Shown here: positions 43,924 through 53,914 of the stretch, piece after piece
Layout: each line of letters opens with the position of its first letter
How positions within the stretch are numbered: the stretch's first letter is position 1
Assembly: GCF_947166265.1 (NCBI RefSeq)
Contig: NZ_CAMVDO010000012.1
Span: 38,684 to 102,683 of the forward strand
Reading direction: 5' to 3'
Length of the DNA stretch: 64,000 nt
From: an uncultured Fibrobacter sp.
GTDB taxonomy: Bacteria; Fibrobacterota; Fibrobacteria; Fibrobacterales; Fibrobacteraceae
The notes under the pieces: generated by a model
The model's input: only the letters and a program-made list of their open reading frames with translations
Databases searched by the model: none
What the model was told of the DNA's origin: nothing
Position numbers and translations under genes: made by a program

Positions 43924-44751
43924 TTATTTCGTCAGGTAGAAGCTTTCCGGGTTGATCGATGTGCCGTCGATGCGGATTTCGTAGTGCAACCCGAGGCTAG
44001 ACTGGGTGCCGCTTTCGCCGATAAGCGCGATAGGCTGTCCTCGGCGGACGCTTTGCCCCTGGCTTACAAGGGATTCTCCCAGGTGTGCGTAGAAAGTGCG
44101 TACGTCGTGTCCGTGGTCCACCTTAATGGAAAGCCCGAATCCACGGTGCTTGCGAACCTCGATCACGGAACCTGCGCCGGTGGCGTATACGGTGTCGCCT
44201 TCTGCCGCCACGTAGTCAATTCCACGGTGCGGAAGTTCGCTGTCGGTGAAGGGGTCGTAGACGATTTCGAATCTCTTCTTGATAGCGGGGCTGTTTTTCA
44301 TGGGGTGCAGCACGGGAATCTTCTCGGCGAGTACGGAGTCGCGTTCGAGGGCGGCGAGGAGTTTCTTGAACGAGGCTTCCACTTCGTTTACGCTCTTGCG
44401 CTTCTGGAGCAGCGAATCGTCTATTGCCGAACCGTCGAGTACGAATCCAAGTCCCCCTACCTTCAGGGTGCTATCGCGCAAAAGGCGCGTTTCTTCTGCC
44501 CGCAAAATAGAGGAGTCCACCGAGGCGCGGATTTCCTTCAGCTCCTTTTTGATGGCGGCATTCTGCTTGTAGACGTTCGTGACGTTTCCGCTTGTTACGT
44601 TGTCTAAAATCTGGACCGGGGAAAACAGGATAAACCCGAAAATGGCGGCAACTACGGCGAGTACGGCGATAACCGCTCCCAGAAACGAGAAACGGTAGCT
44701 CTTGCCCGAGGCGGTCTTGCTCGGGAATACATGGACCTCAAGCTTCTTCAC
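43924..44751 (-). CDS. M23/LytM-family membrane-anchored protein
   Basis: The 275-residue protein has one membrane helix (about 24-45), a coiled-coil-like region (about 60-140) and a LytM domain (about 160-275). The HxxxD zinc motif is present (HRGID), but the HxH motif reads GLHYE, so the first histidine is missing. Activity as an endopeptidase is therefore uncertain; it may be an amidase activator like EnvC or NlpD. It overlaps the preceding 93-residue gene by 14 bases. Confidence 0.85.
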   Translation of the reverse strand: MKKLEVHVFPSKTASGKSYRFSFLGAVIAVLAVVAAIFGFILFSPVQILDNVTSGNVTNVYKQNAAIKKELKEIRASVDSSILRAEETRLLRDSTLKVGGLGFVLDGSAIDDSLLQKRKSVNEVEASFKKLLAALERDSVLAEKIPVLHPMKNSPAIKKRFEIVYDPFTDSELPHRGIDYVAAEGDTVYATGAGSVIEVRKHRGFGLSIKVDHGHDVRTFYAHLGESLVSQGQSVRRGQPIALIGESGTQSSLGLHYEIRIDGTSINPESFYLTK

Positions 44752-45019
44752 TTTCGGACCTGGGGTTGTCTATGCGCTTGCGGAGGGATTCTATGACGCG
44801 CTTTTCTTCTTCGATCGCGCCCAGGAGTTCCACCACGGACGGGTCGTCCTTGATGGTTGCAAGGAGGTCGTCACGGACTGCCCCGTGCAGCTTTTGCCCG
44901 AGTGCCATGAAACGTTTTTTGAGCTTGGATTCCTCGTTTGCAAGCTCGACACGCAAAAGGGCCGTCGATGCCAAATTCAGGGCGGTGTTTTTTATCTTAT
45001 TTAGTGTTTTTTCTGCCAT
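44738..45019 (-). CDS. Small alpha-helical protein of unknown function
   Basis: The 93-residue protein is almost all helical and rich in charged residues (ELANEESKLKKRFMALGQKL, EEEKRVIESLRKRID), suggesting a coiled coil. It is translationally coupled to the M23-family gene and probably works with it. No family was recognised. Confidence 0.7.
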   Translation of the reverse strand: MAEKTLNKIKNTALNLASTALLRVELANEESKLKKRFMALGQKLHGAVRDDLLATIKDDPSVVELLGAIEEEKRVIESLRKRIDNPRSESEEA

Positions 45020-45082
45020 GTCCTTTTTCCTTTTGTCCGTAAAAAAATTAGTTTTTTATGCGTATAAAAATGGAGAATTCTT

Positions 45083-45235
45083 ATGAGCCGTAGCGATCGC
45101 AGACGCGCAAAACAGAATGCAAAGCAATTTACACCCAAAAAGGCCAATGCGCTGGACCCGAAAATTATCGCTGTCCTTGCCGCTATCGCCGTTATCTTCT
45201 TTGTTGGAACCATGCTTATCCAGAGAGGCGCATAA
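45083..45235 (+). CDS. 50-residue single-helix membrane protein upstream of dnaN
   Basis: A short frame encodes a basic N-terminus (SRSDRRRAKQNAKQF), a helix (KIIAVLAAIAVIFFVGTMLI) and a QRGA end. TGGAG lies 9 bases before the ATG, and the stop abuts the dnaN start without a gap, so the two are coupled. Function unknown. Confidence 0.7.
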   Translation: MSRSDRRRAKQNAKQFTPKKANALDPKIIAVLAAIAVIFFVGTMLIQRGA

Positions 45236-46351
45236 ATGAAGTTCAGTATCAAGAAATCCGTATTGCAGGATGCGCTGCAGATTGCTATCAGCGCTATCCC
45301 CAATAAGTCCACCCTGCAAATCCTCAACGACTACTCGCTGCGCCTCGAAGGAAACTTCCTCGAAATTTGTGCAACCGACTTGAACTTGGGTGTGAGGATT
45401 AAGCTCGAAGTCATGGGTGAACGTGACGGTGAAGCCTTGATTAACGCCCGCAAGTTCTCCGACCTCATCAAGGCGCTCGTCGAACCGAGCATCGACGTCG
45501 TCAGCGTGGACGTTCAGGACCACCTCACCCGCATCAAGTGGAGCGAACGCGGTCAGGCCTCTATCACGAGCTTTGACGCTAGCGACTTCCCGCCGTTCCC
45601 CGAAGTCGAAGGCAGCTCCCTTACGCTTGCCGCAAGCGAACTTGCATTCCTGGTCGAAAAGACCGCATTCGCCGTCTCTACCGACAATACTCGTCAGAAC
45701 CTGAACGGCGTGTTCATGGAAGCGAAGGACGGCAAGATTTCCATGGTCGCTACCGACGGTCACCGTATGGGCCGTGCAAGCATCGACCAGGAAGGCGCGA
45801 ACCTCGAGTCCGGCGTGATTATCCTCCCGAAGGTGATGCAGCTGGTGCTCCGCCTCGCGAAGAACGAAGATTCCGTCGAAATCTGCACCACCGAAACGCA
45901 CGTGCTCTTCCGCATCGGCGCAACACAGATTATCTCGAAGCTTATCGAAGGCCCGTACCCGAACTACCGTGCCGTGATTCCGCAGAATTTTGAACGTACC
46001 GTGCAGGCGAATGCGACCGAACTTCTGAACAAGGTTCACTGCATTCTGCCGATGGCCAATCCGCGTACCCATCAGATCCGTTTCCAGATGGACGGCAACA
46101 ACATGGAACTGTCCGCGACCGACCCGGATGTCGGCGGTGAAACCCGCGAAGCCCTCGCCGTGACGCACAATGGCGAAGGTAGCTTCAGCATCGGTTTCGA
46201 CGGTCGTTACTTCTACGAAATTCTCAACATGTGCAAGAGCGAAGAAGTGGTGCTCAAGATGAACACCCCGATCGGCGCCTGCATCATCGAACCCGTCGGT
46301 GAAGACATGGGCTTCAGCTTCCTCCTGATGCCGCTTCGCCTTGCCGACTAA
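45236..46351 (+). CDS. dnaN: DNA polymerase III beta subunit (sliding clamp)
   Basis: The 371-residue clamp has three repeated domains; recognisable parts are NKSTLQILNDYSL, DNTRQNLNGVFME, ATDGHRMG, IEGPYPNYRAVIP and the C-terminal LLMPLRL, part of the partner-binding pocket. No dnaA or recF is next to it, so this is not a classical origin region. Confidence 0.97.
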   Translation: MKFSIKKSVLQDALQIAISAIPNKSTLQILNDYSLRLEGNFLEICATDLNLGVRIKLEVMGERDGEALINARKFSDLIKALVEPSIDVVSVDVQDHLTRIKWSERGQASITSFDASDFPPFPEVEGSSLTLAASELAFLVEKTAFAVSTDNTRQNLNGVFMEAKDGKISMVATDGHRMGRASIDQEGANLESGVIILPKVMQLVLRLAKNEDSVEICTTETHVLFRIGATQIISKLIEGPYPNYRAVIPQNFERTVQANATELLNKVHCILPMANPRTHQIRFQMDGNNMELSATDPDVGGETREALAVTHNGEGSFSIGFDGRYFYEILNMCKSEEVVLKMNTPIGACIIEPVGEDMGFSFLLMPLRLAD

Positions 46352-46417
46352 GGATACGTTGAATTACTGACAAATTAAAACGGGGTGTCGCGCAAGCGAA
46401 CCCCTTTTTAGTAAGCA

Positions 46418-46476
46418 GTGATTAGTGGTTAGTAAACAGGAAAATTTCTAACCACTAGCCACCAACCACTAGTCAC
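46418..46476. repeat. Nested inverted repeats before ttcA
   Basis: TAGTGGTTAG (46423-46432) can pair with CTAACCACTA (46448-46457) or, as part of GTGATTAGTGGTT, with AACCACTAGTCAC (46464-46476). The two hairpins exclude each other. The sequence has the look of a dispersed repeat and lies directly before the ttcA start. Confidence 0.5.
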
Positions 46477-46482
46477 TTCTCT

Positions 46483-47205
46483 ATGTCCAACGCCATTCGC
46501 AAACGCATCAGCAAAAAAATCACCAAGGCACTCCACGACTTCAACCTGATTGAAGACGGCGACAAGGTGCTGATTGCCGTTTCGGGCGGCAAGGATTCCA
46601 GCGTACTCCTGATGGAACTGGCATCCCGTATGGGAAAGTTCCTGCCGAACTGTGAAATCGGGGCCATCCACATCCAGAGCGACTTTGCGGACAAGGCTCC
46701 GCGAGAATTCCTGCAGCGCATGGCGGAGCAGTATCCGCAGATTCCGTTCTTCTTCAAGGACGTCGCCGTCGAAGGTCGCCTGAAAGAAGGTCGCAAGCTC
46801 AACTGTTACTGGTGCAGTACGCAGCGCCGTACTGAACTCATCAAGTTTGCCCGCGAAAACGGCTACAACAAGATTGCGCTCGGCCACCACATGGACGATA
46901 TTGTCGAAACGCTCCTGATGAACATGCTCTACAAGGGCGAATTCAGCGGAATGCCTCCGATGGTGCCCTACGAAAAGTATCCGTGCAGCATCATCCGCCC
47001 GCTGTGCTACTGCGAAGAGTCCGAAATCATCGAGTACGCCGAAGACGCCGACATCCGCAAGTTCACCTGCACCTGCGAATTCTCGAAGGCGTCGCACCGC
47101 AAGTCCATTCGCGAAGAAATCAAGAGCCTCACCAAGGGAAATTCCACCCTCAAGGCGAACCTGTTCGAAAGCATGCGCAACATCCGCATGGACTACCTGC
47201 TGTAA
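46483..47205 (+). CDS. ttcA: tRNA 2-thiocytidine synthase-like protein
   Basis: TtcA thiolates C32 of some tRNAs using a [4Fe-4S] cluster. The 240-residue protein has the PP-loop VSGGKDSS, the paired cysteines in NCYWCSTQRR, GHHMDDIVETL and a third cysteine region CTCEFSK. No clear Shine-Dalgarno is visible because the upstream repeat runs into the start. Confidence 0.88.
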   Translation: MSNAIRKRISKKITKALHDFNLIEDGDKVLIAVSGGKDSSVLLMELASRMGKFLPNCEIGAIHIQSDFADKAPREFLQRMAEQYPQIPFFFKDVAVEGRLKEGRKLNCYWCSTQRRTELIKFARENGYNKIALGHHMDDIVETLLMNMLYKGEFSGMPPMVPYEKYPCSIIRPLCYCEESEIIEYAEDADIRKFTCTCEFSKASHRKSIREEIKSLTKGNSTLKANLFESMRNIRMDYLL

Positions 47206-47210
47206 AAAAC

Positions 47211-47239
47211 TTGACTTGAGTCCTACAGAAAGCTATTTT
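47211..47239 (+). promoter_or_regulatory. Promoter of the 47.3-kb lipoprotein gene
   Basis: TTGACT (47211-47216), 17 bases, TATTTT (47234-47239), starting 5 bases after the ttcA stop. Confidence 0.6.
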
Positions 47240-47279
47240 TACTTTGCAATTGGATAGTTTCAAACCCAAGGGGAATTTC

Positions 47280-47909
47280 ATGAAACTCGGAACAACATCG
47301 CTCCTGTTTTTAGCGTCAATTCTTTTGGTCGGCTGCGCCAGCGGCCCTAAGCCCAAGCTTTTCTTTGACGAAAAAGCGGCTATCAATCAGGAAATCCCTT
47401 TCACCATTACTGCCGAAAACGACAATGGGGCCACTATGGGAGAACTCCAGGTGCGCCTGCAGAAATCGGGTTTCAGGTTGCTCTCCAAGGTTGCGCTCAA
47501 GAATACGACGACACTGAACAAGGAAAGCCGTTTCACCGAAATCAACAGCCTGGATTCGGATACTACCCTGAAACAGCAGGAATTCCAGCAATACGGTTCC
47601 TCTTACCGCATGACGATCAACTATGAGGGCGAACTGGAAGGAAATACGGTTTATTACAGCCACTTCTTTGCAGAGATCGCAGACGACAGAACGGGAACCA
47701 TCCTGATGACGATTCAGTATCCTCTTGGAAAATACAAGCAGGACGAACTCCTGGATGACCTTGTGAAGCGCATGCAGCTTTGCGCCAAGGAACACGCCTG
47801 CGACGAGGAATCCCAAGCCAAGGCCAATCCTCAAAATAGCGGTGCGGGGGTCTTCCTTGCAATTGTGGCTATCGGTACGGTTGTCGCAATCACTGTTGCT
47901 GCTCAATAG
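47280..47909 (+). CDS. Lipoprotein of unknown function
   Basis: The 209-residue protein has a lipobox (LVGC, C20), a periplasmic domain (about 25-180) and a C-terminal hydrophobic helix (VFLAIVAIGTVVAITVAA), so it may be held at both ends. The ATG at 47280 has AAGGGGA upstream and is chosen over one 12 codons earlier. No family recognised. Confidence 0.75.
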   Translation: MKLGTTSLLFLASILLVGCASGPKPKLFFDEKAAINQEIPFTITAENDNGATMGELQVRLQKSGFRLLSKVALKNTTTLNKESRFTEINSLDSDTTLKQQEFQQYGSSYRMTINYEGELEGNTVYYSHFFAEIADDRTGTILMTIQYPLGKYKQDELLDDLVKRMQLCAKEHACDEESQAKANPQNSGAGVFLAIVAIGTVVAITVAAQ

Positions 47910-47956
47910 AGCCGATAAAAGATTTAGAAAGAAGTGTCAATCGCCAGCTTCGGCCG

Positions 47957-48715
47957 TTATTTCTTGTCGAGCTTGGCGTTGATCTTTTTCTGGAGTTCCT
48001 TCAGCTGCCAGCGTCCCCGTTTGTCTTCGAGGAAGTAATTCGTGCGCACTCCGCGTGAAAGTCCGCGGTCGATAAGGTTGAGTGCGTCGGCGTAGCGTTT
48101 CTGGTCGAACCGGAGTTCAGCCATAAAATAATAGTTGTAAATGTCCTTGGGATCCCTTTGCAGGGCCATGTTCAGGTACTTGTCGGCCAGTTTCTTGTCG
48201 GGCCACGAAAGTATCAGCGGCACGTAAGGCAGCACGAAATGGGCGCGTCCCAGCACCTGGTAGTCCTCGGCGGCGGTTGCCACGTCGCGCACTTTGGCGG
48301 CGACTCCGTCCTTTACCGAGGTGAGCGCTCCGCGTTCGTTCCCCCACATCGAAAGGGCGCTTGCGTACACGTGCGCAATTTCCTTGTTCTTAGGGAACTG
48401 CATATAGGCGGTTTCGCTGATGGCCTTCAGGCTATCCAGCTTTGCCTTTCGCTGGTGCGTTTCGAAATGGACGAACCTGAACGAGAAAAAAAGACTTTTT
48501 ACGTAGCCTTCGGTGGCGCGTTCCCAAACGGTGCTGTCGCTCATGGCCTTTAGATAGTGGTCGATCATGAGCCTTGCGTTTTTGGGGTCCGCCTTGTCGC
48601 CCTTAGCGCGTTCTGCTCGGGCCGCATAACAGGAATCCGCAATACGAAGGTCTTCGTTTGCGTACCCCAGAGCCCCAGCCGCTAAAAGAAACAGCGTGGC
48701 AAAAAAATGCTTCAT
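47957..48715 (-). CDS. Secreted TPR-like protein
   Basis: The 252-residue protein has a signal peptide (to LGYA) and helical repeats resembling TPRs, clearest at KYLNMALQRDPKDIYNYYFMAELRF and the following RYADALNLIDRGL. It may belong with TRAP-associated TPR proteins, but that is uncertain. Periplasmic scaffold role likely. Confidence 0.72.
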   Translation of the reverse strand: MKHFFATLFLLAAGALGYANEDLRIADSCYAARAERAKGDKADPKNARLMIDHYLKAMSDSTVWERATEGYVKSLFFSFRFVHFETHQRKAKLDSLKAISETAYMQFPKNKEIAHVYASALSMWGNERGALTSVKDGVAAKVRDVATAAEDYQVLGRAHFVLPYVPLILSWPDKKLADKYLNMALQRDPKDIYNYYFMAELRFDQKRYADALNLIDRGLSRGVRTNYFLEDKRGRWQLKELQKKINAKLDKK

Positions 48716-48734
48716 CGATCCTCTTGCAGGAATT

Positions 48735-48878
48735 TTACACTTTCCAGCTTTGCAAGACCTTGTTCACGTGCGCGATTTGCGACTTTTCGTCTTCGGTGCC
48801 GTGGTAGGTCTTGAACAAAAGATAGCGATATTCCATCAGGGCGGTTCGAATAAGAACCTTATCTTCTTGCTTTAGCAT
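48735..48878 (-). CDS. 47-residue conserved-looking small protein
   Basis: A short frame with a strong AGGAGG Shine-Dalgarno encodes a soluble helical peptide starting LKQEDKVLIRTALMEYRYLL. It sits between the phosphofructokinase and TPR genes, on the same strand, and probably belongs to that transcript. Function unknown. Confidence 0.65.
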   Translation of the reverse strand: MLKQEDKVLIRTALMEYRYLLFKTYHGTEDEKSQIAHVNKVLQSWKV

Positions 48879-48910
48879 ACTTTTGTGTCCTCCTAAAATT
48901 AAAATGCGGT

Positions 48911-50245
<1,335 letters not shown>

Positions 50246-50391
50246 AACGTGCTCCTCGTTTATGCCCTTGATTTTAATCTAGGCACTTCAAAAATACTAA
50301 AAAATGGGACAAAGGGGTTGGACATTTTATTTAGAAAAATGTTACTTAAAACGCCCCGGACTTAAATCCAGGGCAACTTTTACAAAGCATG

Positions 50392-52254
50392 TTAAATGTC
50401 CAGCGGCGGGAAGTGTATCTTGGTCCTGAGTCCCGGGCCTGCGTTTTCGATTTCGATTTTCATGTTGGTGAGCGTACAGAGCTTTTTCACCATCGAAAGG
50501 CCGATGCCGGTGCCGCTCGTCGAACGGGTCATCTCGTTTTCGACGCGGTAGAATTCCTGGAAAACTTTCTTCATTTCGGATGCGGGGATGCCCGGCCCGT
50601 AGTCGCGTACCGCGAGGTACATGTCGCCGTTGTTGATTCTAAGCTCGATGCTTATCATCTTGTAGCTGGCGCTTTTCGAGAACTTGAGCGAGTTGTCCAC
50701 CAGGTTCATCAAAATCTGCATCACGGCGTCGCGGTCAATCAGGATAGATACGTTGTCTGCATCGGTATCGGTCGACACGGTAAGCTCGAATCCCTGCTTT
50801 TCGATGTTTCTGCTGTAGGTCGCGATAAAGTCGTCGAGGACTGCCTTGGGGCGTTCCTTGCGGAGTTGGACGTTCCAGCGGTTTCCATCGAGCTTGGAAA
50901 GGTTCAGCACGTTCTGGATGAGTCGCGAAAGCCTGTCCGCCTCGCTTGCGATCTGGCCGTAGTAGCGCTGCTTCTTTTCTTCACTGGCCACCCAGGAATT
51001 CTGCAACATTTCGGCATACATCTTGATTGCGGTCAGCGGAGTCTTCAGTTCGTGCGTAATGGCGGACACGAAATCCTGTCGCTTGGAGGCGAGCGCCACC
51101 TTGCTCTGCGTAAAACGGTAAATGGTGATGAGGCATGCGGCGATAACGATAAGCAATATAAAGCCGATAAAGAGGATGGTGAGCCCCGCGGTATTTGCCG
51201 TCTTGCTGGAATACATGACGAACGTAATTTTTTCGTAGGGCGCGGCGAGCGATTTCTTTGTCCTCAGGACATAGTTGCTGTGGTTCTTGCCGATCGTGAT
51301 TAAAACGTTGTCGTCAATTTTCAGTTCTATGGCGTACGGGAGCTCTTCGTAGGCGATCTGTTCTTCCTGGGTCATGTAGTTCAGGTAAATGTTCCTGTCT
51401 ACTACAAAGCCCTGTAGGATCGGCAACATGCCAATGTATATCTTGCGGAAGAATACGAAATATTCCGACGTCATCTGGACTTTCAGGTCCGTGATGTTCA
51501 CGTTGGTGTTGCTGCCGTTAAAGATGGGAATGGTCGATGAAACCGAGGAATCGCTTTTCGCCGTTTCTGCCATGTAGGTGAGCGCTTCTTCTTCGGAGGT
51601 GAGCTCTACGCGGGTGGGGATCTGCAGGTCGCGGATTTCGTCCCAGAGCTGGTCGATGGCTTCGGTCGAGTCGAGTGTCTGTACCGTCTTCTTGGGAAGT
51701 CCGTTCTTGATTTCCAGGGTGTCTAGCAGGTGCTGGATCAGCTCACGAGTCTTTTTGCGCTGTTCCTGGTCGTCGAACGAAAAGTTGTCCCACATCGATT
51801 TTCCGATGCCGGTACTTGTATCGGGGTAGAACGGAGTCAGGAGTTCGCCGTTGTGCGAAATCTGGAAATGCCCGATAAGCCCCTTGTGGCATTGCCTGTA
51901 CAGGGAGTCGAAATCACAGTAGGGTCCGCTCGAATCCGGAAACGAGAAAAATTCGGAGAAAAGTCGGCTGTTTCCGCCAATGACCGTAATGGAGTTCAGT
52001 ATGCCGTAGTCCTTGTAGGAACGGCTGTTTTCCAGGTTGAAGTCCGAGGCTAGCCGAAGTCGCAGGCTTTCGTAGGCGTCATCGACGCGTTCCTCGATTT
52101 TCTTTTCCTCGAGGGCGGTCGACTGCTCGTAGGTCTTTACCAGAAGGATTGTCAGGGGAATCGCAATGAGCAGGAAAATAGAAATAAACACCAGGCGTTC
52201 CTTGATGACCGCCTGATGTTTTTTCAGATAGGTAAATAGGGCTTGACGACTCAC
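50392..52254 (-). CDS. Sensor histidine kinase
   Basis: The 620-residue kinase has an N-terminal membrane helix (about 20-42), a long periplasmic sensor part (about 45-355), a second helix (about 357-383), a HisKA domain with the phosphorylated H401 (ITHELKTP) and an HATPase domain with N, G1 (DYGPGIP) and G2 (GTGIGLSMV) boxes. It overlaps the regulator gene by 4 bases. The signal is unknown. Confidence 0.93.
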   Translation of the reverse strand: MSRQALFTYLKKHQAVIKERLVFISIFLLIAIPLTILLVKTYEQSTALEEKKIEERVDDAYESLRLRLASDFNLENSRSYKDYGILNSITVIGGNSRLFSEFFSFPDSSGPYCDFDSLYRQCHKGLIGHFQISHNGELLTPFYPDTSTGIGKSMWDNFSFDDQEQRKKTRELIQHLLDTLEIKNGLPKKTVQTLDSTEAIDQLWDEIRDLQIPTRVELTSEEEALTYMAETAKSDSSVSSTIPIFNGSNTNVNITDLKVQMTSEYFVFFRKIYIGMLPILQGFVVDRNIYLNYMTQEEQIAYEELPYAIELKIDDNVLITIGKNHSNYVLRTKKSLAAPYEKITFVMYSSKTANTAGLTILFIGFILLIVIAACLITIYRFTQSKVALASKRQDFVSAITHELKTPLTAIKMYAEMLQNSWVASEEKKQRYYGQIASEADRLSRLIQNVLNLSKLDGNRWNVQLRKERPKAVLDDFIATYSRNIEKQGFELTVSTDTDADNVSILIDRDAVMQILMNLVDNSLKFSKSASYKMISIELRINNGDMYLAVRDYGPGIPASEMKKVFQEFYRVENEMTRSTSGTGIGLSMVKKLCTLTNMKIEIENAGPGLRTKIHFPPLDI

Positions 52255-52973
52255 TTGTCAAGGTCGGGCGACGAACGCATCTGGTAACCTTCTCCACGGA
52301 ACGTCACCAAGAGCTTCGGATGCGACGGGTCGTCCTCGATTTTTTTGCGGAGCTTGGTGATATGGATATCAACCGTGCGGGTGTCAACGGAGTCGGCATT
52401 CTCGTAACCCCAGACCTTGCGCAGAAGTTCGGAGCGCGGAACGGCGTGGTCGCGGTTTGTCCACAGGTATTCGAGAATTTCGATTTCCTTGCGGGTGAAG
52501 GCGATTTCTTCGGTACCGCGGGTACCGGTGTATTCGCGGAAATTCACGCGCAGGCTTCCGGCAACAAGCTTGCCCTCGTTTTCCATCGTCTGGCGGCTGC
52601 GGCGCAGCACGGCATCGATTCGGGCGAGCAGCATGGGGACAGAGAACGGCTTCGGGATATAGTCGTCGGCACCGTACTTGAGTCCGTTGATGATATCGTC
52701 GTCGGCGTTCTTTGCAGACAGGATGATAATGGGGAGGCTTCTGTCCTGTTCGCGGATCTTGTCGCAAACGGTAAAGCCGTCCATGCCGGGGAGCATCAGG
52801 TCCAGAAGGACCAGGTTGTACTGCCCGCTCAAGGCTTCTGCAAGGCCGCTTTCGCCATCGGCGCAATGTTTAACGACATAGCCGTTCATCTTGCAGAGGT
52901 CGGTAAGGCCTTCGGCAATGGCGATTTCGTCTTCGATGATAAGAATCTTTGTGCTGCTTGTATTTTCTGTCAT
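52251..52973 (-). CDS. OmpR-family response regulator
   Basis: The 240-residue regulator has a receiver domain (phospho-acceptor D58 in VLLDLMLPG, lysine in LSAKNADD) and a winged-helix DNA-binding domain (about 140-238, VDTRTVDIHITKLRKKI). The ATG at 52973 is chosen over one 13 codons upstream. It is first in the pair with the kinase. Confidence 0.93.
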   Translation of the reverse strand: MTENTSSTKILIIEDEIAIAEGLTDLCKMNGYVVKHCADGESGLAEALSGQYNLVLLDLMLPGMDGFTVCDKIREQDRSLPIIILSAKNADDDIINGLKYGADDYIPKPFSVPMLLARIDAVLRRSRQTMENEGKLVAGSLRVNFREYTGTRGTEEIAFTRKEIEILEYLWTNRDHAVPRSELLRKVWGYENADSVDTRTVDIHITKLRKKIEDDPSHPKLLVTFRGEGYQMRSSPDLDK

Positions 52974-52992
52974 TGATTTACCTAGGAGTGTG

Positions 52993-53832
52993 TTAAATTG
53001 CGAGTCCGACACCGACTTCGACGGTCATATTGCCTGCATCGACTTCTTTCGGATAGTCGCCGCCGAAGTAGTACTTGAAGTTGCCGTAGGCGGCGATCGG
53101 GATAATGGGGAGCTTTGCGCGCAGTCCCACCAGGACATGTCCGCCGAGGCTCTTCGTGAGACCTTCGTTGGTGGCCGCGTCCTGAACGTTCTGCTTCATG
53201 GTTTCACCGAGTTCCTTGGACTTCTCTTCGGCCATTGCGCGGGTGTTGGGGTCGAGGTTCTCGGGGTCAATGTTGGTACCGATTCCTGCAAGTTCCTTGA
53301 CAAGCGTCATGGCCCTTTCGTCGACCACGCTAGAAACGAACTTCTGGTTCAGGACGAAGCTGTTCAGGTGGTAGGAAAGACCGCCGCCAATATAGGGGCG
53401 GATGATGGGGATAAAGGTGATGGGGTAGGTGATGGAAAGGTCACCGGTCATGGCGACAAACTTGGGGTTCGCCTTTGCGAACGGGGTTCCGCCCAGTTCG
53501 ATTTCGAGCGGGACTTCGATATAGGAATTGTCCGTCGGGTTTTCGACGTAGAGGGTAGCGTCGTAGGAACCGAACTGGAAGTTCATGGTTGCTTCGATGT
53601 CGATTACGGGAAGCAGGTCGACCCACAGCTTGAAACCGAAGCCCTGCATGGTTCCGCTGAATCCTTCATGCTTGAGAAGCACGGAATTGTCGTTTTCGTT
53701 GATGGGGGCGGGGCTGTCCATTCCGGACATCTTGGTGCCGAAGCCGGGGGCGTAGTGGACGCCGAGGCCGACTATGGCGAACGACTGGGTGGCGAGCAGG
53801 GCGCCAGCAGCGAGTAAAGCTTTAAAGTTCAT
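52993..53832 (-). CDS. Outer-membrane beta-barrel protein
   Basis: The 279-residue protein has a signal peptide (to TQSFA), amphipathic strands (FGFKLWVDLLPVIDIEATMNF and others) and a mid-protein helical insert (about 170-220). It ends with isoleucine rather than Phe. It precedes the two-component genes by 19 bases and may be regulated with them. Function unknown. Confidence 0.75.
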   Translation of the reverse strand: MNFKALLAAGALLATQSFAIVGLGVHYAPGFGTKMSGMDSPAPINENDNSVLLKHEGFSGTMQGFGFKLWVDLLPVIDIEATMNFQFGSYDATLYVENPTDNSYIEVPLEIELGGTPFAKANPKFVAMTGDLSITYPITFIPIIRPYIGGGLSYHLNSFVLNQKFVSSVVDERAMTLVKELAGIGTNIDPENLDPNTRAMAEEKSKELGETMKQNVQDAATNEGLTKSLGGHVLVGLRAKLPIIPIAAYGNFKYYFGGDYPKEVDAGNMTVEVGVGLAI

Positions 53833-53914
53833 GAGTACTCCTTAAACGTTTGCCTTTGAAACTAAATTATTATTTTGAAAAGCGGATACTTTTATTTTGC
53901 TAAAATGTCGAAAA

